64,000 bases of DNA from a bacterium (GTDB lineage: Bacteria; Electryoneota; RPQS01; DYHQ01): contig JAUXGA010000001.1 in the NCBI GenBank assembly GCA_030622545.1, forward strand, positions 124,001 to 188,000. The letters run 5' to 3'. Positions within the stretch are counted from its first letter, which is position 1, and the number at the start of each line of letters is the position of its first letter. Under the pieces are notes generated by a model. The model was given only the letters and a program-made list of their open reading frames with translations, had not been told where the DNA came from and did no database searches. Shown here piece by piece: positions 41,434 to 50,085 of the stretch. The position numbers and the translations under genes were made by a program.

Positions 41434-41868
41434 ATCCCGACAGTGGATACGTTATCAGGCGGTTATCATCTCGCTGTTGGTTCACCCTGTATTGATGCTG
41501 GTGATCCGGAATTGCCCTATGATCCCGATACCACTATTTCAGACATGGGCGCCTTCTATAATCATCAGGTCGCTATCGAAGAATCCGATGCAATCTTGTC
41601 GTTTGCCTATGCCCTGCATCCGAACAGGCCCAATCCCTTTAACCCAACTACAAACATCTGCTATGACGGTGCGCAGACCAACCATATCACACTGACGATC
41701 TACAACCTCTCCTCGGCCAACAAATCACACGCCTCGTGGACAAGCAGCATCTGCCGGGTTCTTATACAATACTCTGGAACGCCGTCAACCTCCCCTCCGG
41801 GCTCTATCTCTGCCGCATGAAAGCAAGAGGATTTGTGCAGACGCGGAAGATGATATTGCTAAAATGAT
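41434..41868 (+). pseudogene. Decayed surface protein end with NPFNPTT-type sorting domain
   Basis: The first frame reads GSPCIDAGDPELPYDPDTTISDMGAFYN, typical of the last rungs of secreted beta-helix proteins, then HPNRPNPFNPTTNICYD, the start of a FlgD-like/T9SS-type C-terminal domain. Near 41707 a 2-nt insertion (CTCTCCTC) shifts the frame; the other frame continues LLGQQITRLVDKQ...LWNAVNLPSGLYLCRMKA...KMILLK, stop. The 5' part is missing. It shows that the genome encodes, or once encoded, cell-surface proteins with this sorting domain, in line with the PorV/PorQ-like gene at 53.7 kb. Confidence 0.85.
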
Positions 41869-41875
41869 TTGCGAG

Positions 41876-41905
41876 CGTAGGGCTTGGCCTGTGACCCGCC
41901 CTCAA
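41876..41905. repeat. Dispersed palindrome of GGGC...GCCC type, second copy
   Basis: GCGTAGGGCTTGGCCTGTGACCCGCCCTC is related to 28028-28057. It follows the pseudogene directly. Confidence 0.5.
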
Positions 41906-42138
41906 TAATGTTCTTTGGATACTCAAATTCCCACTTGATTTTCAAAGCTTTTTTTGCGAAATTAACAAGTTAGTGGAGGCAAGCCTCTCGCACAGATGAC
42001 GCTGAAGCCGTTCAAGTTCTAAATTGCTGTGGAATGGATGAAATCCCTGATTCTATTTCGTCATTATCCGTTTTTAAAGCGAGAACCTTGGGAATAGTGT
42101 TCTCCAAATTGTTGAACCAAATATTAAGGAGTAAAACC

Positions 42139-42576
42139 GTGGAAAAAGAAGAAAGCAAAGTAACTAAGGCTGTCAGAGAAGCTGTAGTCGAGGCGGTGAA
42201 AAAGGGTGGGGATATTGGAACTAAGGTAGCGGAAATTACCCGAGAGGCTATTAAGAAAGGATTGGAAAAGACCGAGCCTACACAAGAAAAAGTGGAAGTG
42301 TTGGCTCGGGATGCGATGAAAGGCATTGTGCGGGGTGCCAAAGAAGCGAAAGTAAAAGCCGCGGAACTGACGAAGCAGGCAACCGAGGGCATCGTTGAAG
42401 GAACAAAACAGGCTGGTGTAAAAACTTCCGACTTTGCCATAAATGCTGCTGAGGCTGCTTTCGAGGCTGCCGGTGAGGCAGGGGATAAAGCACTTGAAAT
42501 GGCAAAAGATGCTGCAAAAGGTCTTTTTGCAGGTGCCAAGGATGTGTTCAAGAAGAAAGGCGAAAGTGATAAATAG
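42139..42576 (+). CDS. LEA-like amphipathic-helix repeat protein
   Basis: The GTG at 42139 is chosen because AGGAG lies 8 nt upstream; the track ORF start at 42034 has none. The 145 residues are almost only Ala, Lys, Glu, Gly, Thr and Val, without Pro after residue 45 and without Cys. They form roughly 11-residue repeats such as TREAIKKGLEK, AKEAKVKAAEL and EAAGEAGDKAL. This pattern is shared by late-embryogenesis-abundant (group 3) and apolipoprotein-like proteins that fold on membranes or on drying. A desiccation or membrane-stress role is inference. It is probably monocistronic. Confidence 0.7.
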   Translation: MEKEESKVTKAVREAVVEAVKKGGDIGTKVAEITREAIKKGLEKTEPTQEKVEVLARDAMKGIVRGAKEAKVKAAELTKQATEGIVEGTKQAGVKTSDFAINAAEAAFEAAGEAGDKALEMAKDAAKGLFAGAKDVFKKKGESDK

Positions 42577-42638
42577 GATTTGGAACAGCCCATGATAAAA
42601 TATCTGCAATTTTCTGAAAAATCACCCCTGTTCGAACG

Positions 42639-43946
42639 ATGACCCAGCCGCGCACATTCCGCGGAACACGGGATTTCCTGCCGCCGGAGCTTATCGGTCG
42701 CCGTAAGATTCAGGAAATCATTGAATTAACCTACCGCCGCTACGGATTCCAGCCTCTCGAAACGCCCGCTATCGAGTATTTCGACGTGCTGACGGGCAAA
42801 TCCGATGAAACGGATAAGCTCATCTACAAGCTGGAACACAAAGGCGATGCGCTGGGGCTTCGTTATGACCTGACCGTGCCTCTGGCGCGGGTGGTGGCGC
42901 AGCACAAACAACTGCCCCGCCCGTTCAAACGCTATCAGATTCAACCTGTCTGGCGCGCTGACAGGCCGCAGCCGCGCCAAGGGCGCTTCCGCGAATTCGT
43001 GCAGTGCGACGCTGATATTATTGGAACAGCATCGCTCTTAGCCGACGCCGAAATCATCGCTCTGACGAACGAAATCCTCGCAAAATTAGGCTTCGAAGGC
43101 TTCATCATCCGGCTTTCATCGCGCAAACTGCTGCGCGGCATGGCATCTCTCATATGTGGCGATGAAGAAAAGGTCTTTCCTCTGTGCCGCTGTATTGACA
43201 AACTGGATAAAATCGGCTGGGACGGCGTGCAAAAAGAGCTTGCGGAATGCGGTTTCACCGATGACGTACGCGCGAAAGTTGAGAAATTTTGCGGCTTGTG
43301 GGATGAGAATCTCGACTGGTCTGCGGCAGAAAAAGTGTTGCAAAATGTCGAAATCGGTCTGGAGGGATTGAAAGAAGTTCGCGAAGTTTATGAGCGCGCC
43401 ATTCAGCTTGGTGTTCCTCCCGAGCGTTTGAAGCCGGATTTGACACTGGCGCGAGGGCTGGACTACTACACCGGGCCGATTTATGAAACTGTGCTGCCGG
43501 ACAAGCCGCATATCGGTTCGCTGTCAGGCGGCGGTCGCTACGACGGTCTCGTCGCAACTTTCTCGAAAGAAAACGTCCCGGCCACAGGCACGACACTCGG
43601 GCTCGACCGCATCCAAACCGCCATGAAGGAACTCGGCATCTTCACCGAAGTCCCCAGCGAAACCGACGTACTTATCGCTCAGTTTGACGAAGAGGGCCTT
43701 CCGGCGGTACTCGCCCTCGCAACGAAGCTTCGCAAAGCGGATTTCAATGTCGAAGTTTGGTATGAATCCGATAGACTGAAAAAACAGTTCACCTACGCCG
43801 ACAGGCAGCAAATCCCATTCGTCATCATCCTCGGTCCCGACGAACGTGCCGCAGGCAAAGTCACCGTCAAATCCCTCGCCACCGGCGAGCAAAAAACGAT
43901 TCCGGAGGCGGAACTTACTGCACTATTGGACTCGGCAAAGGGGTGA
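42639..43946 (+). CDS. hisS: Histidyl-tRNA synthetase
   Basis: HisRS charges tRNA-His. Class II motifs are present: RGTRDFLPPE at the start, motif 2 RADRPQPRQGRFREFVQCDADI, the HisA signature LARGLDYYTG and motif 3 around GGGRYDGL...GLDRI. The C-terminal anticodon-binding domain (about 330-425) has DVLIAQFDEEGLPAV and ILGPDERAAGKVTVK. At 435 residues it is normal. It is a housekeeping gene on the plus strand, 63 nt after the LEA-like gene and 74 nt before rmuC. No T-box was recognised upstream. Confidence 0.97.
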   Translation: MTQPRTFRGTRDFLPPELIGRRKIQEIIELTYRRYGFQPLETPAIEYFDVLTGKSDETDKLIYKLEHKGDALGLRYDLTVPLARVVAQHKQLPRPFKRYQIQPVWRADRPQPRQGRFREFVQCDADIIGTASLLADAEIIALTNEILAKLGFEGFIIRLSSRKLLRGMASLICGDEEKVFPLCRCIDKLDKIGWDGVQKELAECGFTDDVRAKVEKFCGLWDENLDWSAAEKVLQNVEIGLEGLKEVREVYERAIQLGVPPERLKPDLTLARGLDYYTGPIYETVLPDKPHIGSLSGGGRYDGLVATFSKENVPATGTTLGLDRIQTAMKELGIFTEVPSETDVLIAQFDEEGLPAVLALATKLRKADFNVEVWYESDRLKKQFTYADRQQIPFVIILGPDERAAGKVTVKSLATGEQKTIPEAELTALLDSAKG

Positions 43947-44019
43947 ATTGCCTAACGTCCATTTTTGATTAGTTCGGATTATCTCCTTTCAATATAAATA
44001 ACCCTAATGGAGGTTTCAC

Positions 44020-45180
44020 ATCGAATTATTAGCTTTCATAGTAGGCTTCGTTCTTGGAGCGATTATAGTTTTTATTATCAATAGAGCTCTTCAGAACAGA
44101 GTCAAGGAGTCTTTTGGAATGCTTTCGAGGGACGCTTTGTCCAAAAACACAGAGGATTTTCTTAAGCTTGCCAATGAAACCCTTTCAAAGCAAACACAAA
44201 GCGGCGAGAAAGACCTTGAAGGTAAGAAAGAGCTCATTAATCAGACACTTGATGCGATGAAAACAGACCTGCAAAATGTTCAGAAACTTGTGACAAATTT
44301 CGAGAGGGATAGAGAGCAGAAGTTCGGTGAACTTACTAATCAATTGAAAAACACAGCTATGCAGACGGGGAAACTGCAAGAAACCACTCATCAATTGCGT
44401 GAGGCGTTGGCGAGTACAAAAGCTCGTGGACAGTGGGGTGAACGGATGGCCGAAGATGTCTTGAGGTTCGCCGGATTTGTCGAAGGCATAAATTATCTGA
44501 AACAGAAAGCATTGGAAACAACAGGGACACGTCCGGATTACACGTTTCTCTTGCCCCAAGGTTTAAGGGTCAACATGGATGTGAAATTTTCTTTGGATAA
44601 TTACCGGCGTTACCTTGAAGAAGATGGAGAAACTGATAAAAGAAAATACAAGTCGCAATTTCTTCGAGATGTCCGAGGGAGAATCAAGGAAGTCACGACC
44701 CGTGATTATATCAACCCTGCAGAGAATACCGTGGATTATGTCATCATGTTCATTCCGAATGAACAGGTCTACGCTTTTATCAATGAAAACGACAGCAAAA
44801 TTCTCGATGTAGCTCTGAAGAATAAAGTCATCATCTGTTCACCGCTGACACTCTACGCCATCCTTGCGGTCATTCGGCAGGCTGTGGACAATTTCAACCT
44901 TGAAAAAACCGCCGCTCAGATGTTATCCCTATTTGGAACATTTCATAAACAATGGGAGTTGTTCATCGAGTCGTTTGAAAAAATAGGGAAGAGGCTCGAA
45001 GATACTCAGAAAGAATACAACAAGCTGACATCCACGCGCCGCAACCAACTCGAGCGTCCCTTGCGACAGATTGAAGATTTACGAAAACAAAAGGGAATCC
45101 CTGCCGAACAGCCTTTGATCGAGGGAAGCGCCGCTCCCGAAGAAACCACCGACGAAACACCAGTGCACGATACAGATTAA
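44020..45180 (+). CDS. rmuC: DNA recombination protein RmuC, apparent AUC start
   Basis: The ORF track begins at an internal ATG (44119). The frame upstream is open to 44008 and encodes ELLAFIVGFVLGAIIVFIINR, the membrane anchor expected at the RmuC N-terminus. GGAGG (44009-44013) stands 6 nt before ATC at 44020, and no ATG, GTG or TTG lies at that point. So translation probably starts at AUC, or an ATG was miscalled. A coiled coil (about 40-140) precedes the RmuC nuclease-like core (RGQWGERMAEDVLRFAGF...RPDYTFLLPQG...DVKFSLDNYRRY). It limits sequence inversions and rearrangements in E. coli. Confidence 0.85.
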   Translation: MELLAFIVGFVLGAIIVFIINRALQNRVKESFGMLSRDALSKNTEDFLKLANETLSKQTQSGEKDLEGKKELINQTLDAMKTDLQNVQKLVTNFERDREQKFGELTNQLKNTAMQTGKLQETTHQLREALASTKARGQWGERMAEDVLRFAGFVEGINYLKQKALETTGTRPDYTFLLPQGLRVNMDVKFSLDNYRRYLEEDGETDKRKYKSQFLRDVRGRIKEVTTRDYINPAENTVDYVIMFIPNEQVYAFINENDSKILDVALKNKVIICSPLTLYAILAVIRQAVDNFNLEKTAAQMLSLFGTFHKQWELFIESFEKIGKRLEDTQKEYNKLTSTRRNQLERPLRQIEDLRKQKGIPAEQPLIEGSAAPEETTDETPVHDTD

Positions 45181-45228
45181 AATGCAATTTATTTAAAACC
45201 CGTCCATTTCTATCATAGGAGTTTTGCA

Positions 45229-46599
45229 ATGAAAAAGTCAAAAATCACTTTTGCCATGCTAATCGCGCTGATGGCGATGGCGTTTTTCGTGTTCACGGGT
45301 TGTCCCAGCAGTGACGACGAAGAACTGCCTCCCGGTCCGAATCCGGAAGATTACTCAGCTTCGGGCTCTTTCACGTCTGAAACAAACGGTACCGTTGAGA
45401 CAACAAGCGGTGCTAATATTACCGTGCCCGTGGGAGCCGTTCCCCTGACAACCGATGGTGAAACCGGCACGATGGTTTTCTCTATCGAGCGTAATGCCGC
45501 TTTGCAGGTCAATCCTCCCGCAGGCGAAACGATGGTCTCGGATATCTATCGTTTCGGGCCGGACGGATTCGTTTTTGCACGGCCGGTGGAAATCGGAATT
45601 CCGTTTTTGGGAGAGGGAGATCCTCGGCAGTTGAAAATCTACCGAGTGAATCCCACGACCGGCGAGCCGGAACTCAAGGGCGGTGTCTATAATGAAACCA
45701 CCAACACGATTATCGTTCAAACCTACGAACTGTCCGATTGGTTTGGTGCAGAAGGAGATCCCGATGAAAGGGTCTGGGGTTGCATCCATGTACAAAATCA
45801 TTCTGGCGAGTGGCTGTATCTGTGTGTGGAGGAATATGAATTCGAATACCCGGAGCAAGATGGAAACAGCACGGAATTGAATTCCCTCTGGGCGCCTTCC
45901 GGCACCATCGGATGGGTTAATGAAGGTGATTGGTTCGTCCCACAGGGAAACTATACAATTTGTAAGTCGACACTAAAATCCAATGTATCCAATGACTGTA
46001 TGGCGGACTCGTGTTATGTACATGTATTCGAAAGTGTTCAGGTGCCTGACCCTTGGCTCTACAACAATCAACAATGTACATGGCTGTATGTCACTCCACT
46101 GAACGAAGACAATGAAGGCCCTTGCCCTTGCAACCCTACTCCTACACCTTCCGTTGGAACCGGCGATGTTCAAGTGACGCTGACGTGGCATAATTATCAA
46201 TCTATCGACCTCGATTTGTGGGTCACCGATCCCGATTCAGAGCGGTGCTGGTATGCGAACGAGACAACCGTTTCCGGAGGCGAACTCGACCGAGATAACC
46301 TGTGTGGGAATTATATTAATGGCCGACCGGAAAACATCTTCTGGAGTTCGGCGCCGGCCGGAGAGTATATTGTTCAAGTCGATTGGTATTCGGACTGTGG
46401 CAATGGGATGACATCTCAGGGATTTGACGTCCGTGTCGTTGCTAACGGTCAGACCCAAACGTACAACGGGACTATTACACCCGACCCGAGAACAATCGAA
46501 GTCACTCGTTTCACAGTTAATCCCACAATATTTGGTCCATACACTGGAACACCGGTGGATACCAAAGACATTTGCCGGCCAGAGAAAACGCGTCGCTGA
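45229..46599 (+). CDS. Secreted lipoprotein with ZU5-like and DUF2135-like domains
   Basis: It is 456 residues. The N-terminus has a lipoprotein signal (AFFVFTGCPSSDD, acylated Cys about 25) followed by an acidic linker. Residues about 40-155 resemble a ZU5-type beta domain (NITVPVGAVPLT...GTMVFSIERN). The C-terminal region, DVQVTLTWHNYQSIDLDLWVTDP...IFWSSAPAGEYIVQVDWYSDCG, matches the DUF2135/YfaP pattern of extracellular beta domains. Many paired cysteines suggest disulfides in the periplasm or outside. The function is unknown; surface binding is likely. AGGAG lies upstream of the ATG. Confidence 0.78.
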   Translation: MKKSKITFAMLIALMAMAFFVFTGCPSSDDEELPPGPNPEDYSASGSFTSETNGTVETTSGANITVPVGAVPLTTDGETGTMVFSIERNAALQVNPPAGETMVSDIYRFGPDGFVFARPVEIGIPFLGEGDPRQLKIYRVNPTTGEPELKGGVYNETTNTIIVQTYELSDWFGAEGDPDERVWGCIHVQNHSGEWLYLCVEEYEFEYPEQDGNSTELNSLWAPSGTIGWVNEGDWFVPQGNYTICKSTLKSNVSNDCMADSCYVHVFESVQVPDPWLYNNQQCTWLYVTPLNEDNEGPCPCNPTPTPSVGTGDVQVTLTWHNYQSIDLDLWVTDPDSERCWYANETTVSGGELDRDNLCGNYINGRPENIFWSSAPAGEYIVQVDWYSDCGNGMTSQGFDVRVVANGQTQTYNGTITPDPRTIEVTRFTVNPTIFGPYTGTPVDTKDICRPEKTRR

Positions 46600-46615
46600 T
46601 TCATTCGCTAATAAT

Positions 46616-46695
46616 CGCCGAGGCAGATCCTCTGATCTGCCCGGAATTTTCAAGAACCGCCGGAATCAGTCGCGGTGTTGGCTGTTTGCAGCCAA
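46616..46695. repeat. Composite palindromic repeat, copy C
   Basis: GAGGCAGATCCTCTGATCTGCCCGGAATTTT is related to 38403-38436. GTTGGCTGTTTGCAGCCAAC follows, a perfect 8-bp stem in the position the GGTCTCCAGACC unit takes at 38446. It fills the gap before hicB. Confidence 0.65.
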
Positions 46696-46764
46696 CGCAT
46701 GGATTTCTCCGTCATTTTGGATCTTATATGCCCGTAATGGTGCTGATAAACAGGAGAATAGAGC

Positions 46765-46980
46765 ATGATTTTTCACGTGACACTCGAGAAAGACGAAGAC
46801 GGCTGGATTGTTGCAGAATGTCCGGCGCTTCCGGGGTGTGTCTCTCAGGGCAAAGATGAAGAAGAAGCTCTGAAGAATATCAAGGAAGCCATCACGGCTT
46901 GGTTATGGGCCGAAGACCAGAAGGCAGCGGCTTTATTGCCACAGAAGCCGGGACAGCAGCCTATTGTCGTAGCGGTATAG
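46765..46980 (+). CDS. hicB: HicB-family antitoxin
   Basis: It is 71 residues with the partial RNase-H-like HicB fold: MIFHVTLEKDEDGWIVAECPALPGCVSQG followed by an EALKNIKEAITAWL helix. It neutralises HicA. There is no extra C-terminal DNA-binding domain, so autoregulation by this short form is uncertain. CAGGAG lies upstream of the ATG. The order hicB then hicA, 4 nt apart, is one of the two known arrangements. Confidence 0.92.
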   Translation: MIFHVTLEKDEDGWIVAECPALPGCVSQGKDEEEALKNIKEAITAWLWAEDQKAAALLPQKPGQQPIVVAV

Positions 46981-46984
46981 CGAC

Positions 46985-47206
46985 ATGGGTAAGCTAAGCA
47001 ACATCTCAGGAAAGGATACCGTCAAAGCCTTCCAAAAAGCTGGTTGGCAACCCCTTGGCCAGGTTGGTAGTCACTTCGTGATGGTCAAAGCAGGTATAAG
47101 AGTGAATCTCTCGGTTCCTTTGCACAAGGAATTAGCAGTTGGCACACTCCGTGCTTTGATTCGCCATTCCGGCCTTACGGTGGAAGAATTCTTGAATTTG
47201 CTTTGA
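46985..47206 (+). CDS. hicA: HicA-family mRNA interferase toxin
   Basis: HicA is a small double-stranded-RNA-binding-fold ribonuclease that cleaves mRNA when freed from HicB. The 73 residues have the typical start SGKDTVKAFQKAGW, the catalytic-histidine region GQVGSHFVMVKAG and the SVPLHKELAVGTLRALIRHSGLTVEEF ending. All key parts are present, so the toxin is probably active. It ends 22 nt before miaB. Confidence 0.93.
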   Translation: MGKLSNISGKDTVKAFQKAGWQPLGQVGSHFVMVKAGIRVNLSVPLHKELAVGTLRALIRHSGLTVEEFLNLL

Positions 47207-47228
47207 ATCTTACACAAAAGGAACAGCA

Positions 47229-48551
47229 TTGAGCGACAAGGCAACAACCGTTCACATCCAGACCTACGGCTGCCAGATGAATCTCGCCGACAGCCGCACT
47301 GTGGAAACCCTTCTCCGTAACGCCGGTTTTCACATAGCGGATGGGATTGAAAAAGCGGATGTCATTCTGGTCAACACGTGCGCCGTGCGTGATTCCGCCG
47401 AGCAGCGCGCCTTCGGAAAATTGAACAGTCTTTCCCGCTGGAAATCCGAAGGGCGCATCATCGGTATATTGGGCTGCATTCCGCAGGAGCTGAAGGAAGA
47501 TTTACGCTCGCGCATGCCGTTCCTCGATTTAATTGTCGGGCCGGATGATTACCGTGAGCTGCCGCGCTTAATCGACGAACGGCTCGGACTCGCATCCGAT
47601 GAACCCGCTTATGTGGCAACTCGTCTGAGCCGCAGCGAGCTTTATGACGAAATTCTTCCGCATGTCACGGGCGACGTCTCTGCGTTCGTGACGATTACGC
47701 GCGGCTGTGACAAATTCTGCACGTACTGCGTTGTTCCTTTTGTGCGCGGGCGAGAACGTTCGCGGCCCTTGTCGTCGATTACCGCTGAAGTGGAAGCGCT
47801 GGTCGCTCGCGGGACGCGCGAAGTGATGCTCTTGGGTCAGAATGTCGATGCGTATCGCTGGGAAAGCAAGTCTTTCGCCGACTGTCTGAGTGCTGTCGCG
47901 GAAGTGAAAGGACTCGAGCGAGTCCGTTTTCTGACATCGCATCCGCAGGATATTCATGTCAGTCTTTTCGAAGTGATGGCGGCGAATCCGAAAATCTGCC
48001 CGTATCTTCATCTACCGGTGCAATCGGGTTCCAACCGGATTCTCGGATTGATGAACCGCGGCTACACACGCGAACGCTACATCGACATCATCGAAGAAGC
48101 ACGGGCGCTCGTTTCGGGTATAGCGCTGTCAACTGATATCATCGTCGGTTTTCCTTCGGAGACCGAGCGCGAATTTGAAGAAACTCTCGAGCTCGCGGAG
48201 CAAATTCGTTTCGACAGCGCGTTTATGTTCAAATATTCAGTGCGTCCGAATACGAAAGCCGCAAAGATGCCGGACGATGTCCCCGAGCCTGAAAAAATCC
48301 GCCGTCTCGAAAAACTTATCGCGCAGCAAAACGGCATCTCCCGACAGCGGAACAAAGCGCAAATTGGGCGAGTAGATGAGGTATTGATTGAAGGGTTTTC
48401 ACCTAAAAATAACAAATGGCTTTTCGGGCGCACACCCGATTTCCGGCCGGTGGTTTTCTCGCCCAACGGTGAAGGGCCGGGTCAGGTGATAAAATTGCGG
48501 CTCACCGAACTGCGCGGGTTTACGTTCGTCGGTGAGCATATTATAAAATAA
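47229..48551 (+). CDS. miaB: tRNA-2-methylthio-N6-dimethylallyladenosine synthase MiaB
   Basis: MiaB adds the methylthio group at position 37 of tRNAs reading UNN codons. It has an N-terminal MTTase domain with three cysteines (TYGCQMN, NTCAVRD, GCIPQE), the radical SAM motif CDKFCTYCVVP and a C-terminal TRAM domain (about 375-440). Translation starts at TTG (AAAAGGAACAGCA upstream); no ATG precedes the conserved region. The 440 residues are usual. It is a single housekeeping gene after the HicBA pair. Confidence 0.95.
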   Translation: MSDKATTVHIQTYGCQMNLADSRTVETLLRNAGFHIADGIEKADVILVNTCAVRDSAEQRAFGKLNSLSRWKSEGRIIGILGCIPQELKEDLRSRMPFLDLIVGPDDYRELPRLIDERLGLASDEPAYVATRLSRSELYDEILPHVTGDVSAFVTITRGCDKFCTYCVVPFVRGRERSRPLSSITAEVEALVARGTREVMLLGQNVDAYRWESKSFADCLSAVAEVKGLERVRFLTSHPQDIHVSLFEVMAANPKICPYLHLPVQSGSNRILGLMNRGYTRERYIDIIEEARALVSGIALSTDIIVGFPSETEREFEETLELAEQIRFDSAFMFKYSVRPNTKAAKMPDDVPEPEKIRRLEKLIAQQNGISRQRNKAQIGRVDEVLIEGFSPKNNKWLFGRTPDFRPVVFSPNGEGPGQVIKLRLTELRGFTFVGEHIIK

Positions 48552-48587
48552 AATCGCGGCTCCTTCAAAAAAAGGAAGGAAGTATTT

Positions 48588-48941
48588 ATGCGGATTTTCC
48601 ATTGGATTATCCTGATTGTCGTTCTCGTTTTAGTCGTGGCGATTTTCACGCAGAACAACCAGACATTGGAGACGGCGGAGACGGTGAAGATTTTTAAATG
48701 GCAAACCTCCCCTGATTGGCCGATTTCCTACAGCCTCATACTGGCAGGTCTCGCAGGGTATCTGTTGTCTCTCCTCGGTGCGGTCATCAATCAGCTTCGT
48801 CTGCGCGCTCAAATCGGTCACCTCAAACGAGAGAACAGACAGGTGCGCGAAGAACTGGATCGCCTGCGAAATCTGGCGGTTGAAGAAGATATGACATCCC
48901 CCTCTTCGCCGGAAGAATCTCAAACCCAAGCTCAGGAGTAA
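48588..48941 (+). CDS. LapA-domain membrane protein
   Basis: It is 117 residues with two membrane helices (IILIVVLVLVVAIFTQN and ISYSLILAGLAGYLLSLLG) and a cytosolic coiled coil (LKRENRQVREELDRL), the LapA (DUF1049) layout. In E. coli LapA sits with LapB, the regulator of LpxC turnover and LPS assembly. The next gene is LapB-like, 3 nt away, which supports the call. AGGAAGG lies upstream of the ATG. Confidence 0.87.
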   Translation: MRIFHWIILIVVLVLVVAIFTQNNQTLETAETVKIFKWQTSPDWPISYSLILAGLAGYLLSLLGAVINQLRLRAQIGHLKRENRQVREELDRLRNLAVEEDMTSPSSPEESQTQAQE

Positions 48942-48944
48942 AAA

Positions 48945-50084
48945 ATGACGACGGGTTTTCTTCTCTTTCTCCTCGTTGTTGTCATCGGCGCGGTCTTTGT
49001 CTTTCTCTACCTACAGCGACGCGAACGCCGGAAATCGACTATCCAGTCGCCCTATACCGAAGCGCTGCATGCTCTACTCATAGGAGACCAGCCGCGTGCT
49101 TTGCAAAAACTCAGGCAGACGGTTCAAGGCGATACGAGCAACATCGACGCCTATATTCGTCTCGGAAATCTGCATATCGAGATGAGTGAACATGCGCGAG
49201 CGTTGAAAATTCATCGGATGCTGACTCTCCGCGTCGATTTAACGAAAGCTCAGCGAATCGAAGTCTATCGGGCATTGGCACGAGACTACACAGTGATGAA
49301 GGATTTCCCACGTGCTCTCGAGAGTCTTGACCAGATTCTTCAACTGTCTAAACAGGATGTCGAAGCCTTGAAAGCAAAACAGGCTCTGCTCGAAAAGCAA
49401 AAAAACTGGGCGGCGGCTTTCGAAACAGCGAAGAAACTCCAGTCTGTCGATGGCGCGATTTCTTACCGTCGTCTCGCGATTTTGAAAGTGCAGGAAGCAC
49501 TTGCGCTCGCCGAAAAAGGCAAGGAACGCGAAGGACGGCTGCGCCTGAGAGAAGCTGTCAAACTCGATGGAACGTGTCCGGCTCCTTTTCTGTATTGGGG
49601 CAATTCTTATATTCGCGAAGGCCGCATCGAAGACGCTGTGAACACATGGAAAAAGCTGCTCGACAAAAATCCTGCTCATTCCTATTTGGTCTTCCAGATG
49701 CTGGCTGACAATCTCTTCGAACTCGGTCGCTTCGGCGAAATCGAACAAATCTACCGCGAAGTTCTGCGCAGCCATCCGCAAAATGTCCACGCGTACGTAG
49801 CGCTTTCGAAATTCTTGGATAAGCGCGGGGACCAAGCCGAATCGATTGCCGTCCTGGAAGATGGACTCGATAAAAACCCGGAAAGTCTCTGGCTGCGACG
49901 GCGTCTGATACGTATCTACGGCGAATTAGGAAATCTGGATCGCTTGCGTACCTTGTCGCGGGATACTCTAAGTCGCGTCATGAAAGAAGCCTACGAATTC
50001 ACCTGTACAGAGTGCGGCTTCGTCACACGGGAAGCTCTCTGGCACTGTCCCAAGTGCGGAGCTCTGGACAGTTTTGGAGTCTAA
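48945..50084 (+). CDS. lapB: LapB/YciM-like TPR protein with rubredoxin-type zinc knuckle
   Basis: LapB tethers FtsH to LpxC and so sets LPS synthesis. The 379 residues have one N-terminal membrane helix, about seven TPR repeats (for example YIRLGNLHIEMSEHARALKIH and FLYWGNSYIREGRIEDAVNTW) and a C-terminal rubredoxin-like knuckle CTECGF...CPKCGALDSF. Anchor, TPR and knuckle are all needed in E. coli LapB and all are present. It lies directly after the LapA-like gene. It implies an LPS-type outer membrane, in agreement with the other envelope genes. Confidence 0.9.
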   Translation: MTTGFLLFLLVVVIGAVFVFLYLQRRERRKSTIQSPYTEALHALLIGDQPRALQKLRQTVQGDTSNIDAYIRLGNLHIEMSEHARALKIHRMLTLRVDLTKAQRIEVYRALARDYTVMKDFPRALESLDQILQLSKQDVEALKAKQALLEKQKNWAAAFETAKKLQSVDGAISYRRLAILKVQEALALAEKGKEREGRLRLREAVKLDGTCPAPFLYWGNSYIREGRIEDAVNTWKKLLDKNPAHSYLVFQMLADNLFELGRFGEIEQIYREVLRSHPQNVHAYVALSKFLDKRGDQAESIAVLEDGLDKNPESLWLRRRLIRIYGELGNLDRLRTLSRDTLSRVMKEAYEFTCTECGFVTREALWHCPKCGALDSFGV

Positions 50085-50085
50085 A

